Shown here piece by piece: positions 32,273 through 44,095 of a stretch of DNA of 64,000 nucleotides (position 1 is its first letter; every line of letters starts with the position of its first letter). The DNA is taken from assembly GCF_000002865.3 (NCBI RefSeq), contig NW_001865068.1, forward strand, positions 451,591 to 515,590, read 5' to 3'. Under the pieces are notes generated by a model. The model was given only the letters and a program-made list of their open reading frames with translations. It did not search any database and was not told where the DNA came from. Source of the stretch: Monosiga brevicollis MX1. Lineage: Eukaryota > Opisthokonta > Choanoflagellata > Craspedida > Salpingoecidae. A program made the translations under genes and the position numbers.

Positions 32273-35200
32273 ATGCGCCATCAAGCCGTTGTGGTTGCGG
32301 TCGGCCAAGGTGAGAGGCGATTGCCTTTGCCCGGGCCATTCGTGATGCAGAACGGCTGGCTGTCTGGCACAGATAGTTTTGGATCAAGCCGAGCCTCGGA
32401 ACATTGCTGCAGTTGATCTTTTTCTCATCTTCTGGTACTGTCACACCCTTGTCAGGCCGGCACTTCCCGTCGCGGCCGCAGTTCGATCTCGTGCTCGAAG
32501 CCGCCTTGGATGGCAAGAGCCTCAGCACAGACCCCGTGCCACACAAGGCGTCCTTCACCATTGACAATGAACTAGTACGTGAAGATCCTGAACGCCAGCG
32601 GTCTCCTATCCACTGCTCACCCCTCTGTTGTTGCTGGACTAGGCTTGGATCCTGACACGTCGCTCTTGGAATTACCATCGAGCCCAGCGGACCCAAATCA
32701 AACTCAATGTCTGTCACGCGCACCCCCCTTCCCCCTGTTTGACATCCGTCATCATCCCTCTGGGTCAGCCTGACGAATTTTATCATCGGCGTCTAGGTGT
32801 ATGCCGTGCCCCAGGCCGAGGTACAAAGCCAGCTTAACATCGCCGGCACGCGCGAACTTTTGGGCTATGTCATGCTTGATCTACGACTGGCTCTTCCTGC
32901 AAGCCGCGCTCGCGTAAGAAGACAGCGCGCTGTTACTCGTACTTCTTCCCAGACTCAACGCATCATAGCACTGCCTGGCATGCTCATGTTTCGCCTTCTA
33001 CGTCAGGCCTCCACTTGGTACCCTTTGCTTAATTGCGTCTATCGCAAAAGCAAACCCGAGTTGTTGATTCAACTATTTCTGGAGACTATGGATGGTGCGC
33101 TTCGTACTGCTGGTCTTATTGCAATGCGACAGCGCATTTGTTTCATGCAGACCAGGATGTGCACCACAGACCAGCAACAAAACAACACAAAACAACTCAT
33201 GCCTTCCCCTGCAGCGCCCACCGATCGCATCCCCGTGGCAGTGGTTGAACGCCACCTAGAACCCGTCCTGGCACTGGGAGCACCCGCTTCCGAGGAGGAC
33301 GCACGTATGTTTTGGCGCGTCATGCCGCTGCTCTGGCTATCGTTGACCTGTATTTTCATTTCAACGGTCTATGTATCTCCTTGTCAAAACAACATGCGCA
33401 TCAACCCGTTCACCTACACCGTTGCCCGTGGTGGTTGGGCATTCGTTAGATGACTATGCGCTGGCCTTGCGCATCAAAGATGCCACAGGACTGACCGCGG
33501 TACGCATTTCGCATGGACTCGAGTGCTGTAGTCAGCATAACCCGCAACATTGACCTCATACGTTGGCAACCGCTTGCCTGCCCACCAGATGGCCCTCATG
33601 TCCGAGGCCTCGGATCAGCACGCCCTGAGCCAGGCCTTTTTTGAGGCCACTCTCGAGGGTCTCACGTGTGCTTCTTCCCCATTTGGGCTCTCACATGCCC
33701 ATGATCTACGCTCACTGGAAATGTACCTAAATCTATGGACCACGGAGGCCAACCTCGAACGTTTTCTTCAGACAAATGGCCAGGACCTGCAGGTACGGGG
33801 CCTCGTTCTCCATGCGCGATAAGCCAAGCCTAGAGAAGGTCAACGGATGGCCACCGTCTCAACACAAGTAACGGGTACATGGTTGGGCTTGGTGTTTTGT
33901 AGTTGGCGGTGTGCTTCCAGGGCGCGGACGGCAGCCAGCCTTTGGGAACCTGCAGCCTGCACATGGCTGATGTGGCGGCTCCTAGCGCCGACCGGGGTCG
34001 CCCTCAGGAGCATCGCGTACGAATGACCTCAGCAGATGGTACCCGTCACTGCACTCTAACTATCGCGACGCAAATTATACCTCGCCACCTCGGGGCTCGG
34101 GCGGCGGAGTCGCATGGTGTGGCTGCAGAACTTGCCTCGGCCACACACACGACGGACACGGTGCACCATCACCCCGTTCCTCCTACAGGTGCTGGTGGTG
34201 CACCCCCTGACCCACTGTCCCTGAGCAGTGATGAGAGTGAGCCAGATCACCAGGGTGGCCTCGAGGGCCCGGACCACTCTCGGCCAGGCTTTCGCCGCTT
34301 GGCCATCGGGGTAGACTTTCAGACCCTTCAGCGAGCTCAGCGTCCTCCGCAGCAACTCAAGGTGTGTTGTCTGCTTCCAACTACGCGATTTTGGTTCTGC
34401 TCTTCTTCTTTTCACGTTGCTTCAATGGGTTGTTAGTTGCTGGTGCGCTATCGGACCGCCTTATTGGGCACTCCGGGGCAATATCTGACCCATCCGTCCG
34501 TCATGGTGAGTCATTGGTTGTAACCCGCCACTGCACGACCCGCCTTGCTTTTGAAATCGTAGCAATTGATTCCATGCCGCCGCTCGATCCCTTGTCTCCG
34601 CCCTTTCTAACGGTGATTGTCGCAGGTGCAACGGGGCAGTCAGGTCCAGTTGGCACACGGATTTGCCAGCTACGACCTAGTGACCTCTGTGCCCACCCTT
34701 GATCAACAATGGCACGATGACGTGGACGTTGAACTGATTGAGCAGGATCAGGTAACCTTACCTGCGCCTTTTGTACCCAACCACTGAACGCACCCCGCTT
34801 TGAGGTCACAACCCTGCCCAACCGTATGCATTACAATATCTTGATTGACTTTTTCAATATTATTTTTCATTTTTTCATTTTTTTTCAATTTTTCAATTTT
34901 TTTTTGTTAACCCCTGGGTCCCTCCGATGCCAGTATAATGGCCATCGCGTAGCGGGTCGTGGTCGACTTCGCCTCCGCTCGCTCTTTGATCAGTGGACTC
35001 GGGCTGATGGACACACCGAGCTGGTGTCGGCGCGGGAAACAGTGATGTTTGTGACGGACGAAGGCGAGGCTCCAAGCGAAGTACGGTCTTGGACCTTTGC
35101 GACAGCACCTTGTTGGACGTGCCTTTTCTCGCGACCGCTCTCACATTCGTTCGGCGACTCTTCTGACTCACATTTAGGTGGCTCGGGCCGATGTGCTGCT

Positions 35201-35933
35201 GACCCTACAAGATTTGGGAGCAGCAGACATTCCCATCAACGAGGCCACGTTTGCGCAGCGCCCGGCTTTGAAATCAGCCACTCATCACGCTGCTCTGCCA
35301 CCCAAGGCTGTCGGTGTCGAGCACGATGGTTTTGAATCACACGGTCAACCTGCCGAGGACGGGGTGAACTTGACTGCTTATGGCCAAGGGGGGCCATGGC
35401 GAATGGGACCTGCCCCCGAGCGAACAGGGCACTTGCCGCCTCCTCATTCGGAGGAGTATGATACGTTGTCGGCAACAACGTACACTGCCGCGGCTGGCGC
35501 CGGCGAGCTGGGCGAGCGTCTGCCCGGAGATGCCGAGCAGGTGGCACAGCAATATCAGGCTCGGCTCGAGTTGGAGCTGTGGATGAAGGAGGAGCAAGAG
35601 CGCTTTCGTCAAACTCTAGAAGAGAAGGAGCAGGCGGCCTTAAAGCGCCTGGCGGCTGAATGGAAGGCTCGCAATGGCCAGCAAGAGGCCATTCTCACTC
35701 AGCGCATGCAATCCTACAACAAGACCTCGGCTGAGCTTGAGGCAACATTGCGACGCGTTCGCGAGCGTGAAGCAGAACTGGAGCGAGAATCCCAAGAGCT
35801 CGAGTCCAAGCAAGCAGAGCTTGCACAGCAACACGAGCGTGCCATGACGGAGTTGCGTGACGCTAGTCGACGGCTTGAATCAGACTTTGCGCACCAGGTA
35901 TGCAAGTGGGGAAAACACTTTTGCCGCAGTTGG

Positions 35934-35972
<39 letters not shown>

Positions 35973-37033
35973 TGTGTGTGTGTGTGAATGCTCCGAGCAT
36001 TGAGGTTTTCAGATGTCAGCATCGACCTGTTGACCATCAGCTTGGCAATCTGGTCGAAGCTTAATATTTGCATCTATTCATGATTGTCACGCTCCATCTA
36101 TGATAGTCGGAGCTATCGCAAAGCAGGACACGGTTCCAGGAGGAGCATTTGCATCGTATCTCCGAAGATCGCGATCAATTGGAGCAACGCCTCAAGGTTT
36201 TGCAAGAGGAAAATGAGGCGCTCCGTCTTGAGCGGAGCCGCGGTCCCAACGTAGGTGTTGGTCTTGCTGCGCTGCCAAGCCACACTGCAGTCCTCATCCG
36301 GTTTCATGTGGCTTGCTTATAGGCTCAACTTCAAGCCGAGGTAGTACGGCTCAGCAGTGAAGTGCAGCAGCTGCATCGGCAGCTCGACGCTGCCCAGCGT
36401 TCCAAGGACCAATACAAACAGCAATGGTAGGTCTTCTCAGGCCCTACCCTTATTCACCATCTTTATTGGGCCCGAGCAATGGATGTGTGCGAGGTGACCA
36501 TCGTAACGTTTGGTGCTCGTGCTCTGACAGGACCAAGGCCTTGCACACTGTGGCTCAGCTGCGGCAGAAAGAGCAGCTCTTGTCTCGTGAGCACCTTCGC
36601 CAGCAACAGCGTGAGCTGGAGGTATGTCAGTCAGCTTGGCTCAGTTGTACGGCACTTCCATGTTTGCCTGCTTCATTGTATTTGTCTGTTGGCGGTCTGG
36701 TAGCATCTTCGTTTGCAATATTTAATGAAGGAAGAACGGGACGTGACGGGCAATGAGATGAAAGAAATTGCCGAAATCAAGGCTGAGCTACAACGGCTGG
36801 CCCAACTGACGGTGGGCAGTTCGTCGCGTTCGCTAGGTGGCCACAGCGAGCCTGGAACCTCGTCATCAGCTCCCCAGACCGAAGCCCCCGCAGGCTTAAA
36901 CCGGCTGCAAGCCGAAGTTGCTCGCCTCACCCACGAACGGCAGTCGCTGCTCAACACGAATATCTATCCACCCACAGACCCGGTGATTCGACAGCTAGAT
37001 GCGCGTATCGCCTTGCTCATGAGTCAGATGTGA
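32273..37033 (+). CDS. CEP120: CEP120, centriole elongation protein
   Basis: CEP120 acts at daughter centrioles and is needed for centriole elongation and ciliogenesis, with CPAP and SPICE1. Exon 1 (32273-32309) joins exon 2 at 32456 in phase to give VVVAVGQGRHFPSRPQFDLV (human SILEGRHFPKRPKHMLV). The first C2 domain continues with TDPVPHKASFTIDNEL, GTRELLGYVMLDLRLAL and TWYPLLN (human ETIGYIVLDLRTA, KWYQLLS). A second C2-like region spans about 33200-34400, and a third about 34460-35090. The C-terminal coiled coil, RLELELWMKEEQERFRQTLE and LKRLAAEWKARNGQQEAIL, is strongly conserved (human LELEMWKEMQEDIF, LAEEWKKRDRERESL). The end, RLTHERQSLLNTNIYPPTDP, matches human LIEERDTLMRTGVYNHEDR. An intron near 35930-35985 carries a (GT)n tract. 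This fits an organism that builds a flagellum. Confidence 0.95.
35936..35987 (+). repeat. (GT)n tract in a CEP120 intron
   Basis: About 24 GT units just after a coiled-coil exon; it is intronic. Confidence 0.92.
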
Positions 37034-37350
37034 AATAAATGATCTTGTCCTTTTTATCTGCATGCCAGCACTCCTTAATAAATAGAAAGCCGCCTCACAA
37101 GAGCAATGATAATATCAATAGCAAAGTCATGATCATCACTCTTCTCAATCTCTGCGCGGTGCTACCATCAATTCGTGCAAGCAAATCATGCTCATTCTCT
37201 TCACATCTTTCGAACCTCCGTCTGTTGTGTCTCTCTTAGTGTATCTGTTTGCCTATGTGCTTGTCTGTCTTTCCAGTTTTCATCCGAGCTAGGTACTGGA
37301 CGACACACGAACATGCTTGAACCATATTAAGCAGTGCAGGTCGTGCGCCT
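37034..37350. other. Convergent 3' intergenic region
   Basis: AT-richer sequence between the CEP120 stop and the CysRS stop. AATAAA-like words (AATAAA at 37026-37031 overlapping the CEP120 end; TTAATAAATAG near 37075) could serve as polyadenylation signals. No gene is seen. Confidence 0.55.
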
Positions 37351-39873
37351 TCACTTAATGCGCCAGGTCGTTGCATCCTTGCCATCCAGCATTTCCACGC
37401 CGAGTTCGCCTACCCAGCTCACGAGTGAGCCTAGTGCTTGCCACAGCGATAGTCGCACACCAGTGAAACACACGGGTTGACGCACGACGTACCGAGTCGT
37501 GCGCGAGCGCGGTCACACGCGGCGAATAGTGAGCCTCGCATCGCATTCTCACGCGGCGCCGTGGTTGCTTCGTGCCGTATTGTATGGCGAAAATGGACCA
37601 TTTCATCGAGGGCCTTGGTGAGCACAGCAGTCGTGTCCTGGTCGGTCTGGACCCCCTCCGAAGTGGCCTCAGGTGGTTGTGCGCAATTGAAGCCCAGTGT
37701 GCGTAGTGTTTGAAGAACCTCCTGGGCTCCTGCGGCATTCATGGTTGGAATGAGAAGACGACCTCACGCACGCACATGGTGCGTGCTTCTCTTGGAACGA
37801 CCACGTACGTGCTGTGACACCGGGATCCACTTGTTTGCTGACGGTGCCGAGCTTGAGCTCACGCATCTCTCGAAATATACGTTGCAAAGCGCCTCCCGTG
37901 TTGAACTCGCGTTGCAGGAGAAGCCGAACACTTTCTTTGTAGTCGCTAGCTTGCTGGAAATGATGTACAGAGGCTGATGACTGTTGAAGGTGGCGCACTC
38001 GCGAAAATGAGACAGATGTATGATCCATACGTGTGCCAAGTCTGCGCGCCAACCATGGATTACCAACCGCTTTGCTTTCAAGCTTTGCCAGTTGTCGTGT
38101 GCGGGCCACGAATTGGGCCAGCTTACGCACGGCACTTTCAGCCCCGTCGATCAACTCTGAAGTTAAATCTAGACTGTTGGCCCAGCGAAGTGTGAAAAAA
38201 AAAGCTTAGGTGTCTTCAAGACAGGCTGGGTAAAGCCAGGTTAGTTGTCACAGACAGGAGGGTAAGAACACCTACCTGGTGTCATAGTATCCCTGTAGGG
38301 CAATGTAGCGAAGACTGTCTGCGCTGTGGTCCGCCAAAAAAGCGCGAATAGAACGCGAGTTGCCGAGAGACTTGGACATTTTGACCGAGTTGAGCAACAG
38401 CATGCCAGTGTGCACGAAGCAGCTGCACCAGGGAGAGCCATCTCCTATGCTCTCTGTGTACAGCCAATGTGGACATCGTCCATAACATTGCGAACAAAGA
38501 TGAGTTTTTCCCGTTCAATCTGCTGCCATGTCCTGAGTGAGCGCGAAGCAAACCAACCGCATTGTGCAATCTCATTGGTGTGGTGGGGGAACTTGAGGTC
38601 GAGCCTAAAAAAGGAGGGGAATTGGGGCATGACGTGCGGCGTTTCAAGATGCTCCTAGCAACGCTGGTGCGAGCTCAGCATGTGGTGGGGCAAAGGAACG
38701 GACCCGCCAGTGTGGAGATCAAGGTGGGGGCCGAAATACTCTGTGGCCATGGCCGAACATTCAATGTGCCTGTATTTTTCAACCAGCGTCAGCTGGTTGG
38801 CACGAGGGTAGGTAGAGGCGAATCATGGTGCGAATGGGGCAGACGCGGACCAACCAGCCTGGGCGACCTCGGCCAAAAGGAGATTCGAAACCAGGTTCAT
38901 CTGAATGACGACTAGCTTTCCAAAGAGCAAAGTCACGTGGGCTTCGAATGTCGTGTGCACGAGGTTCCGCGTCTTGTGCATTGCTTTCGGATAGGCCAAA
39001 GGGACCGTAGCGATCAAGGCCAAAGGCAGTCACGTCGAAATAAATACTGCCATCTTCAGCGGCATATGCATGATTGCGGTCCAAGATGTTCTGTGATGGT
39101 ACGGCGTGCACATTAGGGCATGCATGCCACGGAAGTGTGTGTGCTTGTGCGCGCGCGTGTGTTTGCTTGGGAGAAGCCGGAGGAGACATGCAAGTGACTT
39201 TCTCAGCACACCTGAATAAATGTGATGATGCTGTTCATATGCTCAGAGACGCGCAGCGGAAGGTGCGGAGGCAACACGTTGAGTTTGGCCATGTCGTCCC
39301 AGAAGTGCTGCTCCATCTCGCGCGCAAGGTCCTAGAAATGACACACGCGTTAGCCACATCCCTATAGGACTTGGGCAGCACATTCGCTCGGTAGGGAGAG
39401 CCCAACCTGCCAATTGCGCTGGTTCGCGTGCGCGCGGGCAATAATTTTGTCATCGATGTCTGTGACGCTCATGGCTTGAATCAATGACACTCCTGCCGCT
39501 TCGAGGATTCGACGCAGGGCATCGAGGCGCAAATGCGACCTGAGGGAGAGTGGTGGAAAAAATTCCAGCGTTTGATCAGGCTCAAACAGTCGAGATGATG
39601 GCCAGTGGCTGAGTAAGTGGAAGCGGCGCGTGCTCACATGGCGTGCCCGAGATGAGCGTCGTCGTAGACAGTAGGCCCGCATTGATACCAGTACAGGGGT
39701 CGTCCGCTGGGAATGGGCAGCGGCTCCACTTGTCGTGTAAGGCTGTTGGTGATTTGAAACAAGGGGCCAGCCTCGGCAGTTGTGCCCAGTGTGGCCAAGG
39801 CTCGGTCATGGCCATGTCGTCTTGCCCAGCCGCTGGGCAAACGGCGCAGCACGCGCGATAGGAGAGCTACCAT
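37351..39873 (-). CDS. CARS2: Cysteinyl-tRNA synthetase, probably mitochondrial
   Basis: The enzyme charges tRNA-Cys with cysteine. From ATG 39873 the protein starts [20 protein letters not shown], an Arg-rich mitochondrial-type leader. The class I HIGH box is in [14 protein letters not shown]; the zinc-binding Cys of the family is in the preceding YWYQCGP. Following exons give [20 protein letters not shown] and [20 protein letters not shown], then [19 protein letters not shown], then [13 protein letters not shown]. The KMSKS loop is exact in [20 protein letters not shown] (about 38390-38335). The C-terminal helical domain ends [18 protein letters not shown], a typical CysRS terminus, with the stop at 37351. 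An in-frame ATG also exists at 40110, adding 79 residues; I prefer the downstream start because it produces a targeting peptide. Introns hold GT-rich sequence near 39140-39170. Confidence 0.92.
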
Positions 39874-40323
39874 CTTGCTGGAAAGCTTTGACTGTACGCC
39901 CACAGGCCAAAGCACGGGTATCGTCGAATGCAACGCCGCCCCTCTCCCCTCTTCCTGCTGTTCCCGCTGCTCACTGGCACGGGCACGGGCGCGATCATGA
40001 GGAGGTGAACACGAGCTCTGCCTCGGTGTCAACCTCTGCGTCTCTGAAGTCAAACCTGCTCGCAACGTAATCTCTACTACGGGTTGAAGTTTAGCTGTAA
40101 AATGAACCATTGGTCACAGCCCTCTCTCAAAATATCTTCATGGCTCTCTTTGTCTCTCTCAGTTTAAAATAATTTTTTTTCTCTCTGTCTGTCTCTCTGT
40201 CTCTCTGTCTCTCTGTCTCTCTCTCGTGGCGGTGAGGTGCAGGCGCCTACACGGGCTAGTTGAGGAGGTGGGGCCGTTGAGAACACTGTTGCGTACGCGT
40301 GGGGAGGACCCAGACTGGTTGCA
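39874..40323. repeat. Divergent intergenic region with CTCT/CTGT repeats
   Basis: Between the CysRS and CSTF1 starts. A CT/CTGT-rich tract lies at 40140-40226 (TCTCTGTCTCTCTGTC). The remainder is open in the CysRS frame up to an ATG at 40110 but shows no recognisable protein. Confidence 0.7.
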
Positions 40324-42633
40324 ATGGCTTCGACAGCCACCGCAGAGGCCGTTGGCGAGCGCCATGATCTTTACCGCAGCATGATGCAGTACGTTGACGG
40401 TTGCCTCACGCTCTGCGCGTTCAAGGGCTTGCCAGTCTACTTGGCGGGGATGCGATGGCTGGAGCTTGGTGGATGGGCTTGCATGGCTCGACGGACTAAC
40501 GACCGTCACTTATTGATCCTTGTCTAGGCAGTTGCTGGCCGATGGCCATCATGATATGGCCCAGCAGCTGGCCGAGCGCCTGAGCACGGATTTGGGCGCG
40601 CTCTCAGCTTCGTCGGGCCTTTATGACCTGTTTGCCGCCAGCAACCAGACATCCACGAGTCAGTTTGATGTCTTTGGTTCAGGACGCTTGCTGTTTCACT
40701 GCCGGCTCCATGCGTGCTGTATAACCACTGACGCGCACCCCCTCGGTGCCTCTCTTCAATTCTGTGCTCATCTGCGCGTTTGGGTGGTGCTTCTCATACT
40801 CGTCCAAACTACAGTGTGGACGCAAAATACTGCCGCTACGACTTCTCGAGGTCGGTATCGTGTGCACAACTCGCATTTCCTCAGTTTGGCACGTGTGCTA
40901 CAGGGCTTGGTGCACCTGGTCCTGATCTTTCATTTCGCGTTGTTTATGGGCTAGGTCTTGACTTTGGTCACACAGTGGACCCCGCCACGCTGGATGCCCG
41001 CTTCGAGCTCAAGGCAGCCCTGTCCCTTCCATCAGCACCGACCGTTTGTGCGTCGCCAAGACTGAAGACTGCTTTGCTGTCTTTTGAGGTGTTGCCCCAG
41101 CATGTTTATATTTCACCCTTACTTATCCCTCTTTGTGCCAGGCGCCGTTAGTCGCGACGGCGAGCTCTTTGCCGTTGGGTGCCAGGATGGTCGCGTGCGT
41201 GTTTATCGCTCGCGTGGTCTCGTGACTTCGACCAACATGGTCGAATCCGGTTCCGCGGCCATGCTTGCCAACTTTGACGGCAGCTCGCCCGTCTCTGCCT
41301 TGGCCTTTCATCCGACCAAGGCCATCATTTCAGCGGGTTCCACCGACGGTCTCATCAGTCACTTTGATTTCACTCCCAATGCCCAGAACATCTCAAACAC
41401 ACTCCAGGTGGGCCCAACGGCCACGCTCTGTCCCAAACAACTTTTCATGCACATGACTGATGATAACACGCAATGATGTTGCTTCGAGGCAGGATCCATG
41501 CGGCATCACTGCGCTCGAGTACCATCCGACGGGCGCCTACTTGCTCGTAGCCGCCGAGCATCCCACTCTTCGTCTTTACAATACTGATACCTGGCAGTGC
41601 TATCGTCCCGCCAATTGGGCCACAGAACACACGGCCCCTTTGTGCGCGGTACGCGTGCACGTTTCCGGCTGGCTTTCCAAGTGGCCCATGCAGTCGTAGC
41701 ACTCATCTTACCCCCCTTGCGTTATTATGATGGGGAAATCGACATAGGCGCGCTTTACAAGTGATGCCAAGACTATCGTAACTGCATGTACTCTGGGCAT
41801 GGTCAAAGTGTGGAGCGCCGTGAGTCTCACTTGCCTCAAGACGCACGGCCCGATTTTTGACATGGACTCGATCTGCAACCTTCAGGTCTGTTCCTACCTA
41901 CCCCAGCTTCAATGATCCGCGTTGCCTCATTGGCAAAAGCCATGTGAAGGATATGCACTTGTAGCCAGACGTGTCATGTAATCGCTCACGCCGGGCCGGT
42001 TGTGATGGCTCTGCCTTGTTAGCTATCCTCAAGTGGCACCTATGCGCTCATTACAAGCTCGACGCAGCGTCTTGTGCTCATGCAGCTCGATAACGGTGCG
42101 TCTGGCCCCCGGGAGACAGGGTGAAAGGCTTGGTTGGTTCACCTGCCACTCATCACCTGTCGCTTTCAACTCTGGTAGGACGTGTCATCTTCGAATACAA
42201 GGGAGCTACTCCTGCCTCGGCCTCTACCCCAGCAGCTTTTGCTCAGGACGAGGCCTTGGTGCTCTGGGCGGATGAGTCGGGATCCATTGCCGCGTGGAAC
42301 ACACGGACCGCGGAGCCCTTGGCTGCTACTGCTGCCCACCCGGTGCCTATTTTGTATGTCATTGCTCCAAGTGCCTTGTCTTGCAAACACCGTCAGCCCG
42401 CCTGTCCCAAGCCAGTTGCGCTCACGCCGTCTCGGTTCGGTTCACCATATTGTAGGACCATGTATTACAGCGAGGCAAAGCAAATGCTCTTGACAGGCAG
42501 TGGTGATCGTCAGCTGAAATTATGGCAAAGCCCCAGTGCCAATGTAGCCACAGCCTCGGCCGCCGCCCAACGTCACGATAACTCTGTCAAGACGGAGACC
42601 ATCAAAACCGAACCCACGACCGCTGATGACTAA
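40324..42633 (+). CDS. CSTF1: CSTF1, cleavage stimulation factor 50 kDa subunit
   Basis: CstF-50 is the WD-repeat subunit of the cleavage stimulation factor in mRNA 3'-end processing. Exon 1 from ATG 40324 encodes GERHDLYRSMMQ, followed by the N-terminal dimerisation helices QLLADGHHDMAQQLAERLS (human SQLLYDGYISIANGLINEI). WD repeats follow: VSRDGELFAVGCQDGRVRVY, SPVSALAFHPTKAIISAGST, CGITALEYHPTGAYLLVAAE and HPTLRLYNTDTWQCY (human QHPTLRLYDINTFQCF), then IVTACTLGMVKVWSAVS, LVLWADESGSIAAWNTRTAE and LLTGSGDRQLKLW. The C-terminal extension has sumoylation-like motifs (VKTETIK, IKTEP). Stop at 42633. Confidence 0.94.
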
Positions 42634-43043
42634 AAAAAAAAAAAAAAATCAAAAGAATTGATCACAGCTCGAAACGTCAGAACTTTTTCCACCACAGAGT
42701 GTGTGTGGAAACGGGAATAATTGGGGCTGGAAAAACAACTGTGAAACGCATTTGATTTGTATGCAGGATCACGCTGACTTTTTTTTTTTCTTTTGCATCC
42801 GAACGAGAAACGGCAGCGGCAGACTTGAAGTCCCCGGTGCCGGTGCACGATCGGTGGTCTGGAAATCGAAGCATCGTAGAAAGTTTGACTGGTTGCTGAC
42901 GGAGCACTTGGGTTCAGGTGTGAGCTGAGCGTTTCTTGCTCTGCGTGATTGCTGGAGGAGCCTGATTCCCTTCCGAGTCGGGTGTCACGCGGTCCAAGCC
43001 GATCTGTGCCTTGCTCGGCGTTGCTGGAGGGAGGTCCGGCACC
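42634..43043. other. Intergenic region between CSTF1 and RAB9
   Basis: Begins with a 16-A run directly after the CSTF1 stop and has a 10-T run at 42779. No gene is seen. It must contain the RAB9 promoter. Confidence 0.55.
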
Positions 43044-43862
43044 ATGGCGTCGAAGGATGGCCTGCTGAAGGTGGTCATTCTTGGCGATGGCGGTGTCGGC
43101 AAGTCCTCGCTCATGGCCCGCTTCGTCAACAACACCTTTGATGAACACAACTACCATACCATCGGCGTGGAGTTTTTGAACAAGGACATCATCGTCGATA
43201 ACAAGACTTGCCACTTGCAAATTTGGGATACGGCCGGCCAAGAACGCTACAAGGCCCTGGTAAGCTCACAGCAACTACCCCGCGCTGCCTTCTTTGCTCT
43301 GCTCCAAGCCATAATTTGCAAAGAACAGGGCATCCAAGCGCGTCAGCGCCAGACCTGGCCCATCTCGCTTTGGCATGCAGTCGTGAGGCTCAATGACTCA
43401 CCTTGCCTTTTCTCCCCTGTGTTCTTTGCCTGACTGTCCCGGCCCGCCGGACTCACGACGGCCGCGGCCCTGTCATAGCGGCGGCCTTTTTATCGCGGAT
43501 CAGATTGCTGCATGTTTGTATTTGATCTCACGGACCGACACACTTTTGATCACTTGGACGCCTGGATCAGCGAGTTCAAGGAGTTTGCCGAGGTTGAAGA
43601 CCCCGACAACTTTCCGTTTCTTTTGGTCGGCAACAAGGTGGACGTGGAAGGTCGTCAGGTGGCTCATGCTCAAGCCCTGGACTTTTGCAAGGGTCATCAT
43701 GACATGCCTTACTATGAGACGAGTGCAAAAACCGCCGAGAACGTCGAGGAAGCCTTTCTCACAGCCGTTCGCCTCCTCATGGCCAATCAAGTGAACGTCA
43801 AGGCAAAGTTCACCGATACCGTCGATCTCAAGGCCAAGGAGCGTGCTCAAGGGTGCTGCTGA
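43044..43862 (+). CDS. RAB9: Rab9-type small GTPase
   Basis: Rab9 directs endosome-to-Golgi traffic of lysosomal receptors. Two exons, 43044-43259 and 43479-43862, join in phase 0 to 199 residues. Seen are the P-loop GDGGVGKSS, the switch I/RabF1 stretch HTIGVEFLNKDI (human Rab9A HTIGVEFLNKDL), WDTAGQERYKAL, then across the intron RRPFYRGSDCCMFVFDLTD, guanine-binding GNKVD and ETSAK, and a C-terminal CC prenylation motif (QGCC). The ATG sits in a strong context (CACCATGG). Every catalytic residue appears intact. Rab7 is the closest alternative, but the effector loop favours Rab9. Confidence 0.94.
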
Positions 43863-44095
43863 TACATTTCTGTTTTTTTTTTTTCTCCTTTGCATTCCAC
43901 GTCTCTTTCTCTTCTTTTTCTTAGGATCGTTCACTATCTCTCTCTTCTCCATTCCTCATTGATTTCTTCTCAAATTGTTGCTTCAACCCATGTATTAGTG
44001 TCGTGTTTCCCTTTCCGAATGCCCTTCCTTGTAGGCTTTTGCTTGATGTAACTGCGAATGTTGACATGCTTCATCTCGATTGACTTCTTGTGCAT

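Noticed and set aside
31526-32786. Long minus-strand open frame with Phe-Cys-Ser repeats
   Set aside because: The frame is kept open only by the 9-bp minisatellite. It overlaps the last exon of the kelch gene and early CEP120 exons on the other strand.
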